A stretch of DNA of 64,000 nucleotides from Enoplosus armatus (Eukaryota; Chordata; Actinopteri; Centrarchiformes; Enoplosidae), in contig NC_092186.1 of NCBI RefSeq assembly GCF_043641665.1, positions 17,565,001-17,629,000 of the forward strand. Reading direction: 5' to 3'. Of the stretch, positions 37,213-49,900 are shown one piece after another. Under the pieces are notes generated by a model. That model was given only the letters and a program-made list of their open reading frames with translations, searched no databases and had not been told where the DNA came from. A program made the translations under genes and the position numbers. Each line of letters begins with the position of its first letter. Position 1 is the first letter of the stretch.

Positions 37213-37370
37213 TGAGAGAGAAAAAAGAGAGGGAGAGTGCAAAGGGGAAAAGCAAGAAAAGCAAGAGAGCTGATCTTAGTAACAGAGGACAAAGAGAAAC
37301 AGATGGAAGAGAGGAAAAGAGAGGGAGGACAAGAGAGAGAGCGGCAGGCAGAGAGGGCGAGGAAGATGGA
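37213..37370 (+). repeat. purine-rich low-complexity tract
   Basis: By hand count 21 of 158 bases are pyrimidines, so about 87 percent are purines, mostly GA/AAG units. The longest pyrimidine interruption is around 37271-37280. It produces charged or serine/leucine-rich chance frames on both strands. Confidence 0.85.
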
Positions 37371-37379
37371 CAATGTGAA

Positions 37380-37560
37380 AATCCTTGAAGCATTTCAAGT
37401 AACAAGCTCTCAAGATTCGCTCCAGAGGGAAGCGGTTCTCTGAAATCTCGCTGTAGATCATTTTGTAGATGTGAGACAACAGAGTCAATCTTCAGCACTG
37501 AGGCAAATACAATTACCCATTTAACTGCTCAACCCCTCTGCACAGAGTCGAGTGCTTTCG
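37380..37560. promoter_or_regulatory. candidate conserved regulatory block
   Basis: Repeat-free block directly after the purine tract, with preserved CpGs (37417, 37431, 37449) and TACAATTACCC near 37508. The assignment is by texture only. Confidence 0.22.
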
Positions 37561-38885
37561 CCAGTCTCCCGGTGTACCGAATATTCTTGTCAGGTGTTAA
37601 ATTTAAAGTCAGGTAGTGGGGAACCATTAGAATAGTCTGTACTTTACGAGAAACTTCATCACACCAACAATAACTATAAACTATCATTAATTAACTGGGG
37701 GGGTGTACTTTTTGTATTAACTTTTTTTTATTTACTAGGCTTTCATGGACATGACCACATTTTTGTGTATTGCATGAACTCATTATTTACAAGTAGAAAA
37801 GGCGCAACACATTGTCTCCCATTCATTAATTATCTGAGGAAACAACAAGGAAAGAGAAAGCCAGACAATAAGTGAGACTTGGGTAGTTAGAAAGAGAGTG
37901 TAGTGAAGCCTAGTGAGAGATTACGCTCGTTGCTGCTAACAAGGCAGTGTGTAGGAACCCATTTAAAAATAGGCTAGCATTAAAATGGGCCAGATTGTAG
38001 ATAAAGCAGCCTCTCTCTGCCAGAGTACTGAGCTAGGACCCACTCGCTCTATTAGCGGAGAGAGACAGACACACACCCAGCTGTTGCAATTAGATGTTGG
38101 CAATCAACAGATTATTATTTTTACACAATAAGTTAGGACAAATCATCAATATTTGCCTGGTCAAATGGATGCATGCAAATGTAATATGCTAATAAGTGCA
38201 CATGAGCATGCATATGTGCTTGCACCTGCATGTGGGTATAGTTACATGCATGTTATGGTGCGTGGCATTTGTGTTGGTGCATATTCAGACAATAATGAGT
38301 GTGTGTGTGTGTTTGTGTATGAATGTGGATTTGCAAAGGAATATTACACCCATGTAGTAGTGGAATAGATGTGAGCAGATGGGTCACAGAGTCCTTCCTT
38401 CCTTTGTTACCCACAGTGGTGCAGTCCAGTATGAGCTAGTGGGCATATTGTCAATTCTCTGTACAAAGACCCCAACCCCCACTTCAATCTCGACACTGGT
38501 TTTGTACGTGTGTGGGTGCACATGCACACCTCTTTAAATAACATACAAAACATACAAAAAGATATTGCACGTATAATATGCATATACCTTATTATGGGGT
38601 CACATTGAAGTAGCTTTAACTGGCTTTAAATTAAATATGTTTGTGCTTCTGTGTTTATAGACCTAAACACATAAGTAGAATGATTAATTTACTTTCAAAT
38701 CAACATTGTAGCCTAGTATCCCTATGAATTACATCCATATTGGACGATTAAGTACCTCACAATTTATGTCCGATGCCAGAATTCAGCACCAGTGCTGACA
38801 TTAATGTTCCCTATATGTAGTGAAGTGAAGTCCTGTGGATGTCAGGGTGGTGGATGAGTATATAACATGTCTTTTAAGATTATTT
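37561..38885. other. non-coding, TG-rich middle
   Basis: Contains an octamer ATGCAAAT at 38173-38180 and many alternating ATGCATGTG phrases at 38165-38320, including a short GT run at 38299-38312. The alternating purine-pyrimidine sequence is Z-DNA-prone. No gene is recognised. Confidence 0.45.
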
Positions 38886-39020
38886 GTTGGGCATTTTTAT
38901 CTTTATTGGACAGTGAAGAGGCAGATAGGAAACACAAGGAGAGAGAAGGGGTATGACATGCAACAAACCAGGGACGTTATGGTTTTATGGTATGCATCTT
39001 TCGGTTACCAGGGCGCCCAC
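38886..39020 (-). mobile_element. decayed tRNA-derived SINE copy
   Basis: On the plus strand it reads CTTTATTGGACAGTGAAGAG, AGGAGAGAGAAGGGG, ATGACATGCAACAAA and finally GGTTACCAGGGCGCCC. This is the reverse of a common teleost tRNA-derived SINE. The same order is seen in the better copy at 60676-60843. The B-box region is not recognisable here, so this copy is the more decayed one. Confidence 0.6.
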
Positions 39021-39054
39021 GGCATATGAAAGTTAGAAGACTCTAACTAACTTT

Positions 39055-39180
39055 CATGCAGTGTTCACCTTTTTATTAACTGTGACCACTACCTTTCCCT
39101 AATCTTAACCATGTTTTTTAGTCGTCTAACTTACCCATACCTTCACCAGTTCATTTACCATGACCATGCTGTAGCTGCCA
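39055..39180. repeat. CCTAAACC-type interspersed repeat copy
   Basis: TTTCCCTAATCTTAACCATG, TCGTCTAACTTACCC and TACCATGACCATG are phrases of the same repeat type as at 24430-24610. It is diverged and short, and abuts the SINE. Confidence 0.35.
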
Positions 39181-42100
39181 TGCACAGATATTGTTGAAAT
39201 TGAGAATTTTAAAAATGTTTAAAAAAAAACATCACAAAGCACAGTTTTGCAGAATCATCCAATATTGACCTTCTTGTCTGGTGATGTGGTTGTGATGAAG
39301 CATTGATCATATAATCTATAGAGTGGCCCAGAACATTATATTGTAGTAACATAAGGGTGGACACAAGTTGGCAGATAGGTCACTAGTCCCAAACCCCATT
39401 AAATAAGATCCATCATCCGATTTAGTTCCTTGAGTTAAATGCACTATTGATAGCAGTAATTTATTCATAAGGAACTTATTGCTAATGAGATTCTGGCTTT
39501 TGAGAGTCATAACATGGGCTGTAACACAAAGTTACATAGTCAACACATTGTCTATGGTCACCATGTCACTCCATCATGTTTTTTATAGAAACTTAAATGC
39601 TAAATTTTTGGCTGCTAAATTTTGGGGATCAACCAGTCTGAAGATGTTTTGTTGCTTTATTGATTGATGATTTTCTATAATTTCCTGAACACCAGACAAA
39701 AGCAGCTGAAGAGAGATTTAGTAATCTTACCCTGGTCATACAGAAAGACTCAGTAGGCACACAGAGTATGCCTCTGAATCATGGAGACTGCACTGCTGTC
39801 TGCCCAGCTCAGAGATAATTGTCCAGCCCAGGGTAATGTGTTATGAGATGTTTAGGGACTGTTTTGCACAGCTGACCCCAGACCCAATATGTGAATCAAC
39901 CGAAGCACAGCATCAAAGACATGCAGATGTATACCTTGCCTCAGGCAAAACAGTTTCTCTTGCATGAAGGTGCGCAAACAACCAACATCCTGCCAATAGC
40001 CTTATGTCACCCAGGCCATGAAGCACATCACTCCACAGGCATGTATAATCTCTGGGTCAGGCCAAACATCAAAATCCTTCTATTTTTCTCCCTACATTTG
40101 ACGCTTCTGTGTTCAAGCCACACTTATCTCTGGAAAACAGAGATCCATTCAATAACCCCTTCTTTATGTTGTTTATTCAGAGCACATGGCAGATGTATTT
40201 GCCCTGCAGCTCAAACAGGACCAGAGGAATAGTGTATCCTCAATAGCATTCAGCCTTATGCACTTACATGCACACTTAGACATTGTCTGTCTTCAGTGCT
40301 CAAGTACTGAAGTTTCTTTTTTCTAATTAAAAAGACGTAATTTAAAGAAGGGTATTTGAATTTTAAAGGGATGTGATGTATTATAAGCTTTCTATAAAAG
40401 GTGTGAAGTACATTAATAAACACCCAAACAAAACAAACTCAGGATGGGAAAATCAAGGATTAACATCTTGAAAGCAAAGAAAAAAAATATTTTGTTCATT
40501 CTTTAACACTTAAACTTATGAATTTAATTAATAAGTAGAAGAAATGGTTTTGGTTTGTTTTTTCAGCCACAATGGGCACACACACCTGAGATATTGCTTC
40601 TGCCTGCTCTGTATCCAACAACAGTGTAATGCCACATACTTTAGTCTCTGTAGAGCAGCAGTCAGATTGACTGACAGTGATACCTATTACTCAGCCACTA
40701 AGGCCCATTGTGCCGGCAAAAGCACATAAATCACATATCATTACCTGCTGTATGTTGCTGCCTGTCTGTCCTACCACGTCACTGTGCAAGATGCATTGCA
40801 CTTGATCAAAGTATATTCAGTTTCTGATGTATTCACAGTGCTGGGGCTAAGCCCGACCCTGGAGTTGTTTTTAAGTACAACACTGGAGGCAATGTGAAGC
40901 AGAACAGCAGAGGAGTGGTACAGCAGGAACGTGAGGTCATGGCTCCCCCTATAGGGAAATGGGTGCAGAGCAAACTGCACAGACGGGAGAGCCTGAGAGC
41001 CTCTGCTCTTTCCCTCTGCTTCCCTCTCGTAGGAATGTCTGAGCCCAGACAGCCATCGGCACATAATGCATTCAAGACTTAACGAACAGGAAATATATAC
41101 AAGAAAGTAAAGAGAGTTTGTATTTCCCTGGCATTTCGAGTATAGAGAGGAAGGATGCTCATGATAGGAGTAAATGAGGAAAGACTAATTCGAGGGAGGC
41201 AAAGGTTCATTTGATCCACCGTCAGTAGGAATCTGGCTGCCGAGGGAAAGTTCCAAGGCTGTAGAGCATGTGGGAAGGAGATCAGAGTGTTTTTATCCTG
41301 CTGCAGGCCTCAGATGTCGGCCTTACCAGGAGTAATGATCTCACCCCCCCACCTGCCCCGACTGCCTTAGATTAGTAACTGTGTACATCAAATTCATAAA
41401 TGCCGGCTGCATCTGCCACACATTTAGGGAAAGAGAGAAAGACAGAGAGCTCTGCTTGGGATATTAATAATATAAACATAATATAACATAATATGGGTAT
41501 TTCTGGACATTTAGCAATCCTCAAAATACACACCTTGAGGAAAGTTGTGAAGGTGATATGTGGGTAGCAACCATAATGGTGAGATCTGTTGGTTAGGAGA
41601 TAACAAATGTTACAAGTAGAAGAAATTGTACTTTTTTGTATACCTGTGACAAGAGCCTTCACCAAGTCCTTGTAAAGATGGGAGGAATTTGAACCACATG
41701 TCGGATATCCAAGCTTTGTGCTTTTATTATTCCTGAATGGCGCCTCAGTCAGGTACCTCTGGTTCCTCCCTTCCAACAAAGTAGGGTCAGGAGGTTAGGC
41801 AGGTTGCCATTAAGCCCCCCTTTATCCTTTCACCCAGCCCCCCTTATTCACAATGCACGAGTAGGAATCTAGGCTTTGTGCTTGCTTCATCACCTCCATG
41901 CCTTTAAGACTCTGAAGACTTTATCATGTCTCAAGTAACAGCCCGAGGGATGAAGCATTTTCAGTCCCATTTAGGTGTGCACAGAATCATAAAAGACCCT
42001 GAGAAGAGCTGAAGGGGTCTATGTTTGCCACTAGCACCTGATTGAAACTTGGCAGGCATCAGATTTTGCCAAAGTCTAGTTATGATGACTCAGCAGGGAA

Positions 42101-43625
42101 ACTATCTCAATGAGCGTCATCCTGACTACAGAAGTAGGTCAGAATCCTGCTCTAAACTAGTCAAATCCATATTTGTAGGAGTGAGAAAGTTCTCTTGCTT
42201 GTGAAAGATCGAATTTCTTTCTAATGTTGGCAGTAAAACAGAGTAAAGAGTAAAGACAGTCAATAATTAATGAAGAAAGAGAAGAAAAAGACTCCAAACC
42301 CAGAGCATTAAAAGTTATTAAGAGAACTTGAGAAGAGACTAAGAGGGATATGAATCTGAATACGAGAAGAACGACCCCTGCCATTTGAGCCGTGATGAGC
42401 ATCAAGTATTCGCTGCTGTGAAAATTCAGTTACACAGGAAAGCTTCTCACAGGGCTAGACGGAGCCTTGCTGAGCACCTGACAGATCGGAACTGACATTA
42501 AGGGAAGTAAATGAGAAATTGTGCAATTCCTGGGAAGTATTAGATGTACAGCAAATGTGTGAAAAAAAAACAGTAATATGAACAGAAACACAGAGAGGAA
42601 CAAGTCTCAGCTGATTAAGATCAGCCACTCGCTAGTTATTCCACCAAAACTAGAAAGGAAAGATTTCAAGGGTGTTACATCAATACATGAGAGAGATAGA
42701 GTGGAGAGTTTTCTATGAGGGGAGCAGAATTTACTGCTCTTATGCTTCATCAGTGTGCTGCAGTGGTGGCTGTAAATCTGCAGATTGATCAAACTGCAGA
42801 GCCAAAGGGATCCGAAGCCTTATCTCAGAGTAAGGGCTCAGCAAAGTCGAAGACTCACTGTTGGGGTGAGTGATGGCGGTGGCTATCTGGCTTCTACTGG
42901 GATCCTTCCGCTTACTAACACAAATACACACAGCATGCACATACCAGCATAATCTCTCTCTTCCAAACACATATGCATACATGAAACCCTCATGTATACT
43001 TAAGGAAAAAGAAGGTATGTGAGACTGATAAGACTGAGAGAGATGGTTTGTGCTCTTGGAAGATATTCACATACAGAGACGTCTTCCTCATACTCTTCTT
43101 CCACTCAGAGTTCTTCCCTGCAGCACAACACTACTTCATTACAACCTCTGCAGGTAAACAATGACCTCATCTTGGTCAAATCCATACCCTCCTGTCAGCC
43201 CACCATCCACGTCTGCCAAAAGACACTAAACCATCCACTCAACCGTGTGTGCTGTTGAGGGGGGATTACCTTTATTGGACATCTAGAGCCTGAAGGCTGA
43301 AGAGACAGGCAGACCTAGTATGCCTGCTAGGCTCAGGGAGGGCATCTCTCTTGTCTCTTTGCCTTCAGTAACACACAAGGTACTGATCCCACATGGTGGA
43401 TGCTGGGGGAGGGACAAGGGGCACATGCTCGGAGAAAAGAAAGCTGCAGCCTGCTAACCCCACGGCTATGCTATCGCGGCTCCCTTCTCCTCATTGCAAA
43501 TCTGAAAGGTGTTGCATTTGAAGTGTTGGCCTGCTTAGTTGGCAAAGACCCCAAAATAGCTCCAACGGATGGCTGTGGAAGTCAAAAAGTGTTGATTTCT
43601 ATTTTATGGGTATGAGTATGGGGTA
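39181..43625. other. non-coding, nothing notable
   Basis: Ordinary AT-rich sequence of more than 4 kb. The larger frames (113 codons plus from 39891; 135 codons minus from 41779) are unrecognised. TATCCAAGCTTTGTGCTTTTA near 41707 and ATCTAGGCTTTGTGCTTGC near 41868 are weakly similar. No clear regulatory cluster is seen. Confidence 0.45.
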
Positions 43626-43662
43626 TGTGTGTGTGTGTGTGGGTGTTTGTGTATGTGTGTGT
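43626..43662 (+). repeat. imperfect TG microsatellite
   Basis: A TG run interrupted by GGG, TTT and TA units. It is a minor decayed dinucleotide repeat. Confidence 0.85.
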
Positions 43663-44554
43663 AGAGGATAGGGTGTGGACATGCAAAGAAACCGAGTGTG
43701 ACCGGCATTCATTTACATACTTCCCTGTCAAGCTGTCTTCAGGTTTTTATAATCTGACAACTTTGTGTCATGTCTTGGAATACCGACTTTAGTAGATGTG
43801 GTAATTGATTCAGTATTTTCACCCCTTGCCACCACTATTACACCAGCACAAGTTTTTTTTTTAATAAAAATTCCCTCCTGATATTGTTTCCTTGAACACA
43901 AGAGGCTCTGATGTTCCTAATCTTTGTGATATATGGTCTTCGTCAGAGTTTTCAATTAATGCTAGACTAATCCAGTAATCGTTTTGCTGGATCTTAATTA
44001 ATTTTGTACTGTAATTTTGTTTCTCTTATCATGCAGCAGGGATCTCTCCAAAGGAGAAAAAATGGCCTCCCTGTGGAAAAGTGGAATTCCTGCAGAGTAC
44101 CTACTGTTTTACTACTTCATACCTACAGTACAGTTCTGCTTTAACAGTCATCCCTTGAACACCGTTCTGTTACATATTCTATTCCAATGTCTTGCAGGCA
44201 CAGAGAGAGAGAGATATTCAAAGCCCAAATAATTATATTAATTATTATGGTTGACTGGGTTTTATAAGACAGACACTGATAGCTTTGTCCTGAAGCAACT
44301 GGTTGTAAATATTGCATGTCATTATCATATATATTATATTGTAACATTTTCTATTATTCAACTTATTCTGTTTTTACTCCAGAACTATCTAAAGAAAAGA
44401 CATTTGGGGAAAATTATGATTGGCTATCAATAAAGAATTACAATTCTCAAATAATTAAATCAACAACATGCACATATATAAATAAAGACTTGACATGTTG
44501 ATTCAAATATTCATTGAGTGATTATAATATCAGGCTACCATGTTAAAGCATAAT
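43663..44554. other. non-coding, nothing notable
   Basis: AT-rich sequence with short chance frames. No element is recognised. Confidence 0.5.
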
Positions 44555-44578
44555 AAAAAAAAAGCTTTTTTTTTTTTT
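44555..44578. repeat. A9-GC-T13 inverted homopolymer repeat
   Basis: Nine adenines, GC, then thirteen thymines give a 20-bp perfect palindrome centred on AGCT. It could extrude as a hairpin and is a likely site of length variation. Confidence 0.9.
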
Positions 44579-47500
44579 AAAAGCTGAGAATGGTACAGGA
44601 GCAAACTTTTCAGTTTCACCTAATTCACAGACAATGCTGTCACAGCTAAATATTTAGCAGTGTTTAGTACTTACTGTCTATAAACAGTATCTTATGGACG
44701 CCCACTGTGGTCCTCGTTTGCAACGTCTTCACCCAATCAGCATGCTCCTGAGGGGCAGACACTTTCCTTTCTTGTGGTGGTGACCATAACTCTTTCCAGA
44801 TGCTTCACTGTAAGAAATGGAGAGGTGATTGTATAGGGTGAGCGAAAGTGAGAAAGGAGGGAGAAACCAAGGGGGAGAGGATGAGCTCACTTTTCATTTG
44901 TGTTGGCTATAAATAAAGAACACATGCAGGCTATTCGTTTGATTCTCTTTCTATATCCACATAGCCATAAATCAGACCAAGCCAACGTCTGCACAGATAT
45001 ATGTACATCCTTAGCAGACAGGAGAAATGGAGGGAGAGACGGTGACTGGAAATCAAGAGGAGAAAGCCCAGGCCTGGATTTTCTGAGGGATAAGATATTG
45101 CACCATCCATGCTGTTCTTTCTTCATTCCATCTCTGTAAAAGGTGACCTACTGGGAGCCTGCAGACTCTCACACTTCATATTTCTTCCCAGATATATTCT
45201 GCTTACTCTTAAGCACATTTCCTGGACAGAGAAGGAGGAGACATGCCACAGTTGGACTTCTGCTTGGTTTAAATGTCGGGCGTGTGATGGTCATTTAGAT
45301 AAATGTGCATATCATCCGCAAAAAGAGACCCTTTCTCAAGACCCTCCAGCCTGTGGCTATGATGCACGGAGGTCTACCCGTCTGAGAGCAAACTCAGTTC
45401 GAGGTCTCCAAAAGACGTCTGGGACATCTGTTGGAAAAAGAAGCCAGTCATGTCAAAATGAAGCGTGACGAAGTCCAGGAAACCTCGAGAGAGGGGGGAA
45501 AAAAAGACTTAAGCCTGGATTGGGTGTAGATCTGTAGGCGGATTTTCACTTGTGTTTTTGAGGTTGACGTGTTCTCTATGATCTTTGGTGAGCAAGAGCG
45601 CAACGCCTGATAAACGGAACATACATCACTGTTACTTTTCCTTTCTTTGGTGTCTTCCTCTCTGTCTGTGTCTTGTGATATTCTTCTTTTCAAAGGAATA
45701 TTTCAGTGAACCATTTGTCAAATTAGACACTGTGCTACCAATGAGCGTTTGTTGGCAAGACATGTGAGAGTGAAAAGAAGGGAAAGAACACAGAAAAAAT
45801 AAACAGAGGACAAGTAAAGGGTAAATATTATGGCTGATGGCTTTCTGGGGTGTGTGCCTGCGTCAATTGGCACCCCATACTACTGTTAGGGTTTCAGGTA
45901 TCTTAGGACCTGTTATTTTGTCCCACCACACTGCTTATCCCTCCTATTTTAGATTCTGACGGCATTTGTGTCTGCTAAAGGGTTTGTATTTGTGTGAAAC
46001 TGTGTGTGTTTGGTTGGTAGGCCTTTTCACAGTTCTTCCACAAGAAAAGAAGACGCACCTAGCAGTTAGTTACCGTTTCTGAGAAGGACAGAGATAGAAG
46101 TGTGCATGTATGACAAAAAGATGGATTGAGGCAGTCAAAGGGGAGAAAAAGTCTTTCAGGCTGTGGCTTAATAATGAACACAGTCTCGCTGGTTCGTACT
46201 GTTTAAGAGTTATTGTTCAAAACAAAAATTGCATTCTGTGAGGACAATGGAGGTGTGGAGGGAAGACTATCCCTCATTCAAAGATTGGAATTAGAGAGAA
46301 ACTAGTGCTAAGACAGGAAAGCACGCTATGTTGTTGTCATTGTTCTGCTGTGGGAAAGACTTTATTTCTTTACCTCTCACATACTTTTGGTATTTCACCG
46401 ACAGCCCCTGTAAGCAGGAATCCTGTAAATGTCACATAATTGCACATTTGTTGGAGCTTTGTTGCAGGTGACAATGTATGTTAAGTCGTTACATAGTATG
46501 ATAAAAGATGATAAAATACAAATATGGTACTGAATATTATATGTATATAATTTATTTAAGATGTTAATATATTTATGTTCCTAGTTGAAATCTGGTGTCT
46601 CAATGTCAATTATATAGAACATTTGTTTCATTTTGTCTTCCTATTGTCCTTTGTAATGGGAAACACACAATATTTAGTTAGGAATGTAAGATAAAAACAG
46701 AAATTTAAACATGGATGATGCACAAAGTCTGATTTGGCTACTCACATGCAAAAGCTTTCTCCAAGTGGGAGATAAGGAAAAGGCCCTTTATGAAGGATAA
46801 TCCTTAGGTTCTTTTTTCTGCTGTCCAGTGCACAATTTATTTTTAAATTTGCACATAAACATATGCTATTTTAAAGTATATAGAGGTATAATGTTATAAT
46901 TACTGTTTTTCTTTTGGTTTTGTATATTTGTTTGCAGAAGATGCCTTGTTATATTTTTGATAACTTGCTGACAAACAGTTATTATCAAATTGATGAAGAA
47001 TAATAGTAATAAAATAAGAGAGAGATTTGTTTGAAACTGCAATTTAATTGTCAAACAACAATAGGCTATACAAGACAGTATGACATGAATCATGTGAGTT
47101 TATGCTACAGTCAGAATTTACATTGTGAGTATTTACATGCTTCAAGTGTTTAACTATTTTTCAATAAATGTTGGATTAGCAATGAGCTCAAGTGTGAAAA
47201 AAACTGTCATTCAAATCCTTCTCTGAAACAAAGGCCACAAAGAAAAGATTCCACAGGCCACACAAAATCTAGATTACCTCTGTCATGGTTATCTTAGAGT
47301 TGTTGGATGTCAGTGTGAGCTTATTGGAACATGTCAGAATAGGTGTGGAAGGTTGACAAGATTGACAGGCTCGTTGTTGTCGCAGCTTGAGCTGCCACAG
47401 AGTGGCCTGAGGTGATGTTAGTGGCACTACGCAGGCCAAGGCACTGATCCACTGTAGCCCCCAGTTTATGCTCTTTCACCTATATCTACAGCAAATCACA

Positions 47501-47929
47501 ATTGTGACCCAAATATTTACCTCCTTCTTTAGCTTTGACAAAAACAAAGGACACAAAAAAAGTGCCATAATGCATTTCTAATGTACACATTTGGAAGTCT
47601 TGCTTGAGACCTCCATGGGTTTCAGCAGCAGTTCAGACTAGCGCTGACCTCCTTTTAGCAGAGAACGAAGACAAAAATAGATGACATTTGTTTAATATTG
47701 GACTAATACATAACAGGTTTCACATTTTTTCATCCATCAGCGTTGAAGGTATTTCTGTGATTTCCTGAGAGAAAAATTCAATGATATCCGTCTCCTCCAG
47801 CCAGATGGCTCTGTGGCTACCTCCCTGCTCTCTCACTCCCAGAACCTCCCTTCATCTGCCCACTCTCCCTCTCTGTTCTCTTTCAAATGTCACTTTGTTT
47901 GATACACAGGGGTGAGGGCCGGGGAGGAG
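44579..47929. other. non-coding, nothing notable
   Basis: Includes a purine-rich stretch near 44845-44885 and overlapping frames of up to 119 codons near 45.1-45.5 kb, none recognised. The rest is AT-rich and plain. Confidence 0.45.
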
Positions 47930-48090
47930 CGCAGACAGAGATTTGGCCTCGTGAGACATTTGCTTTATCATAGATTTGTTTAATTCAAAACCTCGCCTCG
48001 GATGAAAATGTGCCAGACTCCCCCGGATCGGTCCTTTCTGGAGGCATTTTGCCAGTTCATTCCAATAAGTAGTTCATCGGGGCCTGCAGC
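47930..48090. promoter_or_regulatory. candidate conserved regulatory block
   Basis: Repeat-free block with GTTTAATTCAAAACC near 47979 and a CpG-retaining part (CGCCTCGG, CCCCCGGATCGG) near 47993-48030. The assignment is by texture only. Confidence 0.25.
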
Positions 48091-48329
48091 CAGTGGGACA
48101 CTGTATGAGAACATTTGCACACATTTGAGAACACACATTTTACAGATATAAGCTTAAACTATGAAGCAGTACCACAGTATGGAAACTACTTTAAATGTTG
48201 CAATAAAAACTGAAATGCTATGTATGGTATTTGGCCAATGTCTGCTTCATTTCAGTCCTGACTGCTAGCACAGATGAGGTGAACAGCGGTTTGTTGCTGT
48301 GTGTTGTTTGTAATTGAATACTTCCACAT
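48091..48329. other. non-coding, nothing notable
   Basis: Short AT-rich spacer between two candidate blocks. Confidence 0.5.
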
Positions 48330-48600
48330 CTCTCTGGAAAGCCATTAATCATTCACCTAATTGAGTCACGGACCAGTAATTAGCGGTGATTGGGAGCACG
48401 ATGGTTGGAGTGATTCAACACTCTTTAGCTGCGGCACGGCAGCCGTTGGGAGCACATCCACAGCGCCCCCTGTTGAGGCTGACAGCTCCCCTGGCACATT
48501 AATTCTCCACAGTGATCAAAGCCAAGAACCTGCGCCTTTGACACATCCGATCTCGTTTGTTCTTCAGAGGCAAACTCCCACACACCTGCCTCTGTGATCC
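48330..48600. promoter_or_regulatory. candidate conserved block, AP-1 and homeodomain cores
   Basis: TGAGTCA at 48362-48368 is an AP-1-type core and TAATTA at 48377-48382 a homeodomain core, preceded by CCATTAATCATTCACC. CpG-retaining sequence follows. The 78-codon plus frame at 48361-48597 is unrecognised. Confidence 0.3.
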
Positions 48601-49379
48601 AAACATGACCACATGGAGGTCAGTCGACAAATATACCGAAAGACGTTTACAAAAATGCAAAACAAGGAATCACACAATGCCTTATGAATAAAGCTCAATT
48701 AAAGATATTAGCCAATGTAAATGAAGGAAAGGGGATATTCTGGCAAAAGAAAAACACTTGACTATATTCTAATTAAAATGATAACAATTAATAAGATTAG
48801 GTCCCTCACTCAGCCAAGCTCAGTGGCCACACAATTAACTTTTTCTCCTTATGCAGTTAATCAGAGTGTGCACAGAGAAAATGGTCAAATGCAGTAAGAA
48901 GATGAAATTAAACTTGCTTGATGTTCTTTGATATCTCTTGCTATACCCATTTTTATTAGTGAGACTGAAAGGTAATGTCAACACAGATTGGCCAGCTAAA
49001 CTATTAACGGTGTGATGTATACTATCTAACTGCAGCCCCACAAAGTCTGTTTCCTTTATGTTAAGGCTCAGAAATCCCTCTCTAGGAAAACACCTTGATT
49101 TCATCTATCTCTTTCTTCATCTACATATTTCCTTCATTCGTAAAGTTCACTATTATTTTGTTTCAGATGACATGAAACTTTTACTATGCTGCAGGTGATA
49201 TATAAATATGGAGGAAAAATATGGATTACCAACCTGTGCAGGGTGTCAGAAAAAGGTGCTTCCCAGGATGATCCTGATGACCACTTCAAAACTGAAATCA
49301 TGTGTCAGTGTGTTCTGATGAGCTGCCTCTAAGATGAAAGTATACTTTAGCCAGCTACAACTACTTCATTGAGGTGAGG
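48601..49379. other. non-coding, nothing notable
   Basis: AT-rich sequence with an 89-codon minus frame of no recognised product. Confidence 0.5.
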
Positions 49380-49620
49380 CAAAGGTCCTTGTCACGGTTA
49401 AGGTTAGAGCAAGATCACCTTCATGAAAGAAATAAACATAGTACGTGAACCCTGGTCGTCGGTGTTGAGGTCTGAGACTTTGTTAATCCCAACCTCTTTC
49501 CCAAGACTTTTGGGAAGCAGGATAATAATGTTGTGCTACTTAACAGAAACAAACGCAGTTCACATACTTCACATGGGATCAGTATGTGTGATGTAATCAT
49601 CACAACTCAAGGTCCCCGTG
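49380..49620. repeat. interspersed repeat copy (GGTTAG type)
   Basis: GTCACGGTTAAGGTTAGAGC, GAACCCTGGTCGTCGGTG and TTGTTAATCCCAACCTC follow, in order, a teleost repeat I recall with GGTTAGG phrases followed by AACCC-GGTC-TCC-GGTG and TTGTTGACCC. It looks like the reverse orientation of the CCTAAACC-type copies elsewhere in the window. Confidence 0.45.
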
Positions 49621-49768
49621 CTGCAGACAGCTGTCTCTGAACAACAGACGAAGAGCACAGACTTGAACATAAAACGTAATAAAACATATTTTTATATACA
49701 GTAAATAAATAACACAATGTGCATCAGTAACAGCAGCACAAAAATCATAATCTAAGCCAATCATCTAT

Positions 49769-49900
49769 GGTTAGAACGAGATCACCATCATTATATGGAA
49801 AACAGATCATCAGCTGATTTATCCCTGAGTACTTGACAGTTTGAAGGCATGATAGATAAAATCATTTTGAACCCTGGCCTTTGGTGATCTGAATCTTCGT
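49769..49900. repeat. second, diverged copy of the 49.4-kb repeat
   Basis: A 23-bp stretch at 49769-49791 matches 49402-49424 at 20 of 23 positions. A GAACCCTGGCC..GGTG phrase follows near 49869, as in the first copy. The spacing between the two landmarks is longer here. It could be a local duplication or an independent insertion. Confidence 0.4.

Noticed and set aside
41372..41779. 135-codon minus frame ending near a CAGGTATAC donor-like site, with a B-box-like TGGTTCAAATTCC in the same region
   Set aside because: No acceptor, no recognisable product, and no A box to support a SINE. The evidence was too weak for either reading.
45109..45468. 119-codon plus frame with several cysteines and histidines
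   Set aside because: The cysteine/histidine spacing does not match a zinc-finger pattern, there is no splice context, and the length is expected by chance.
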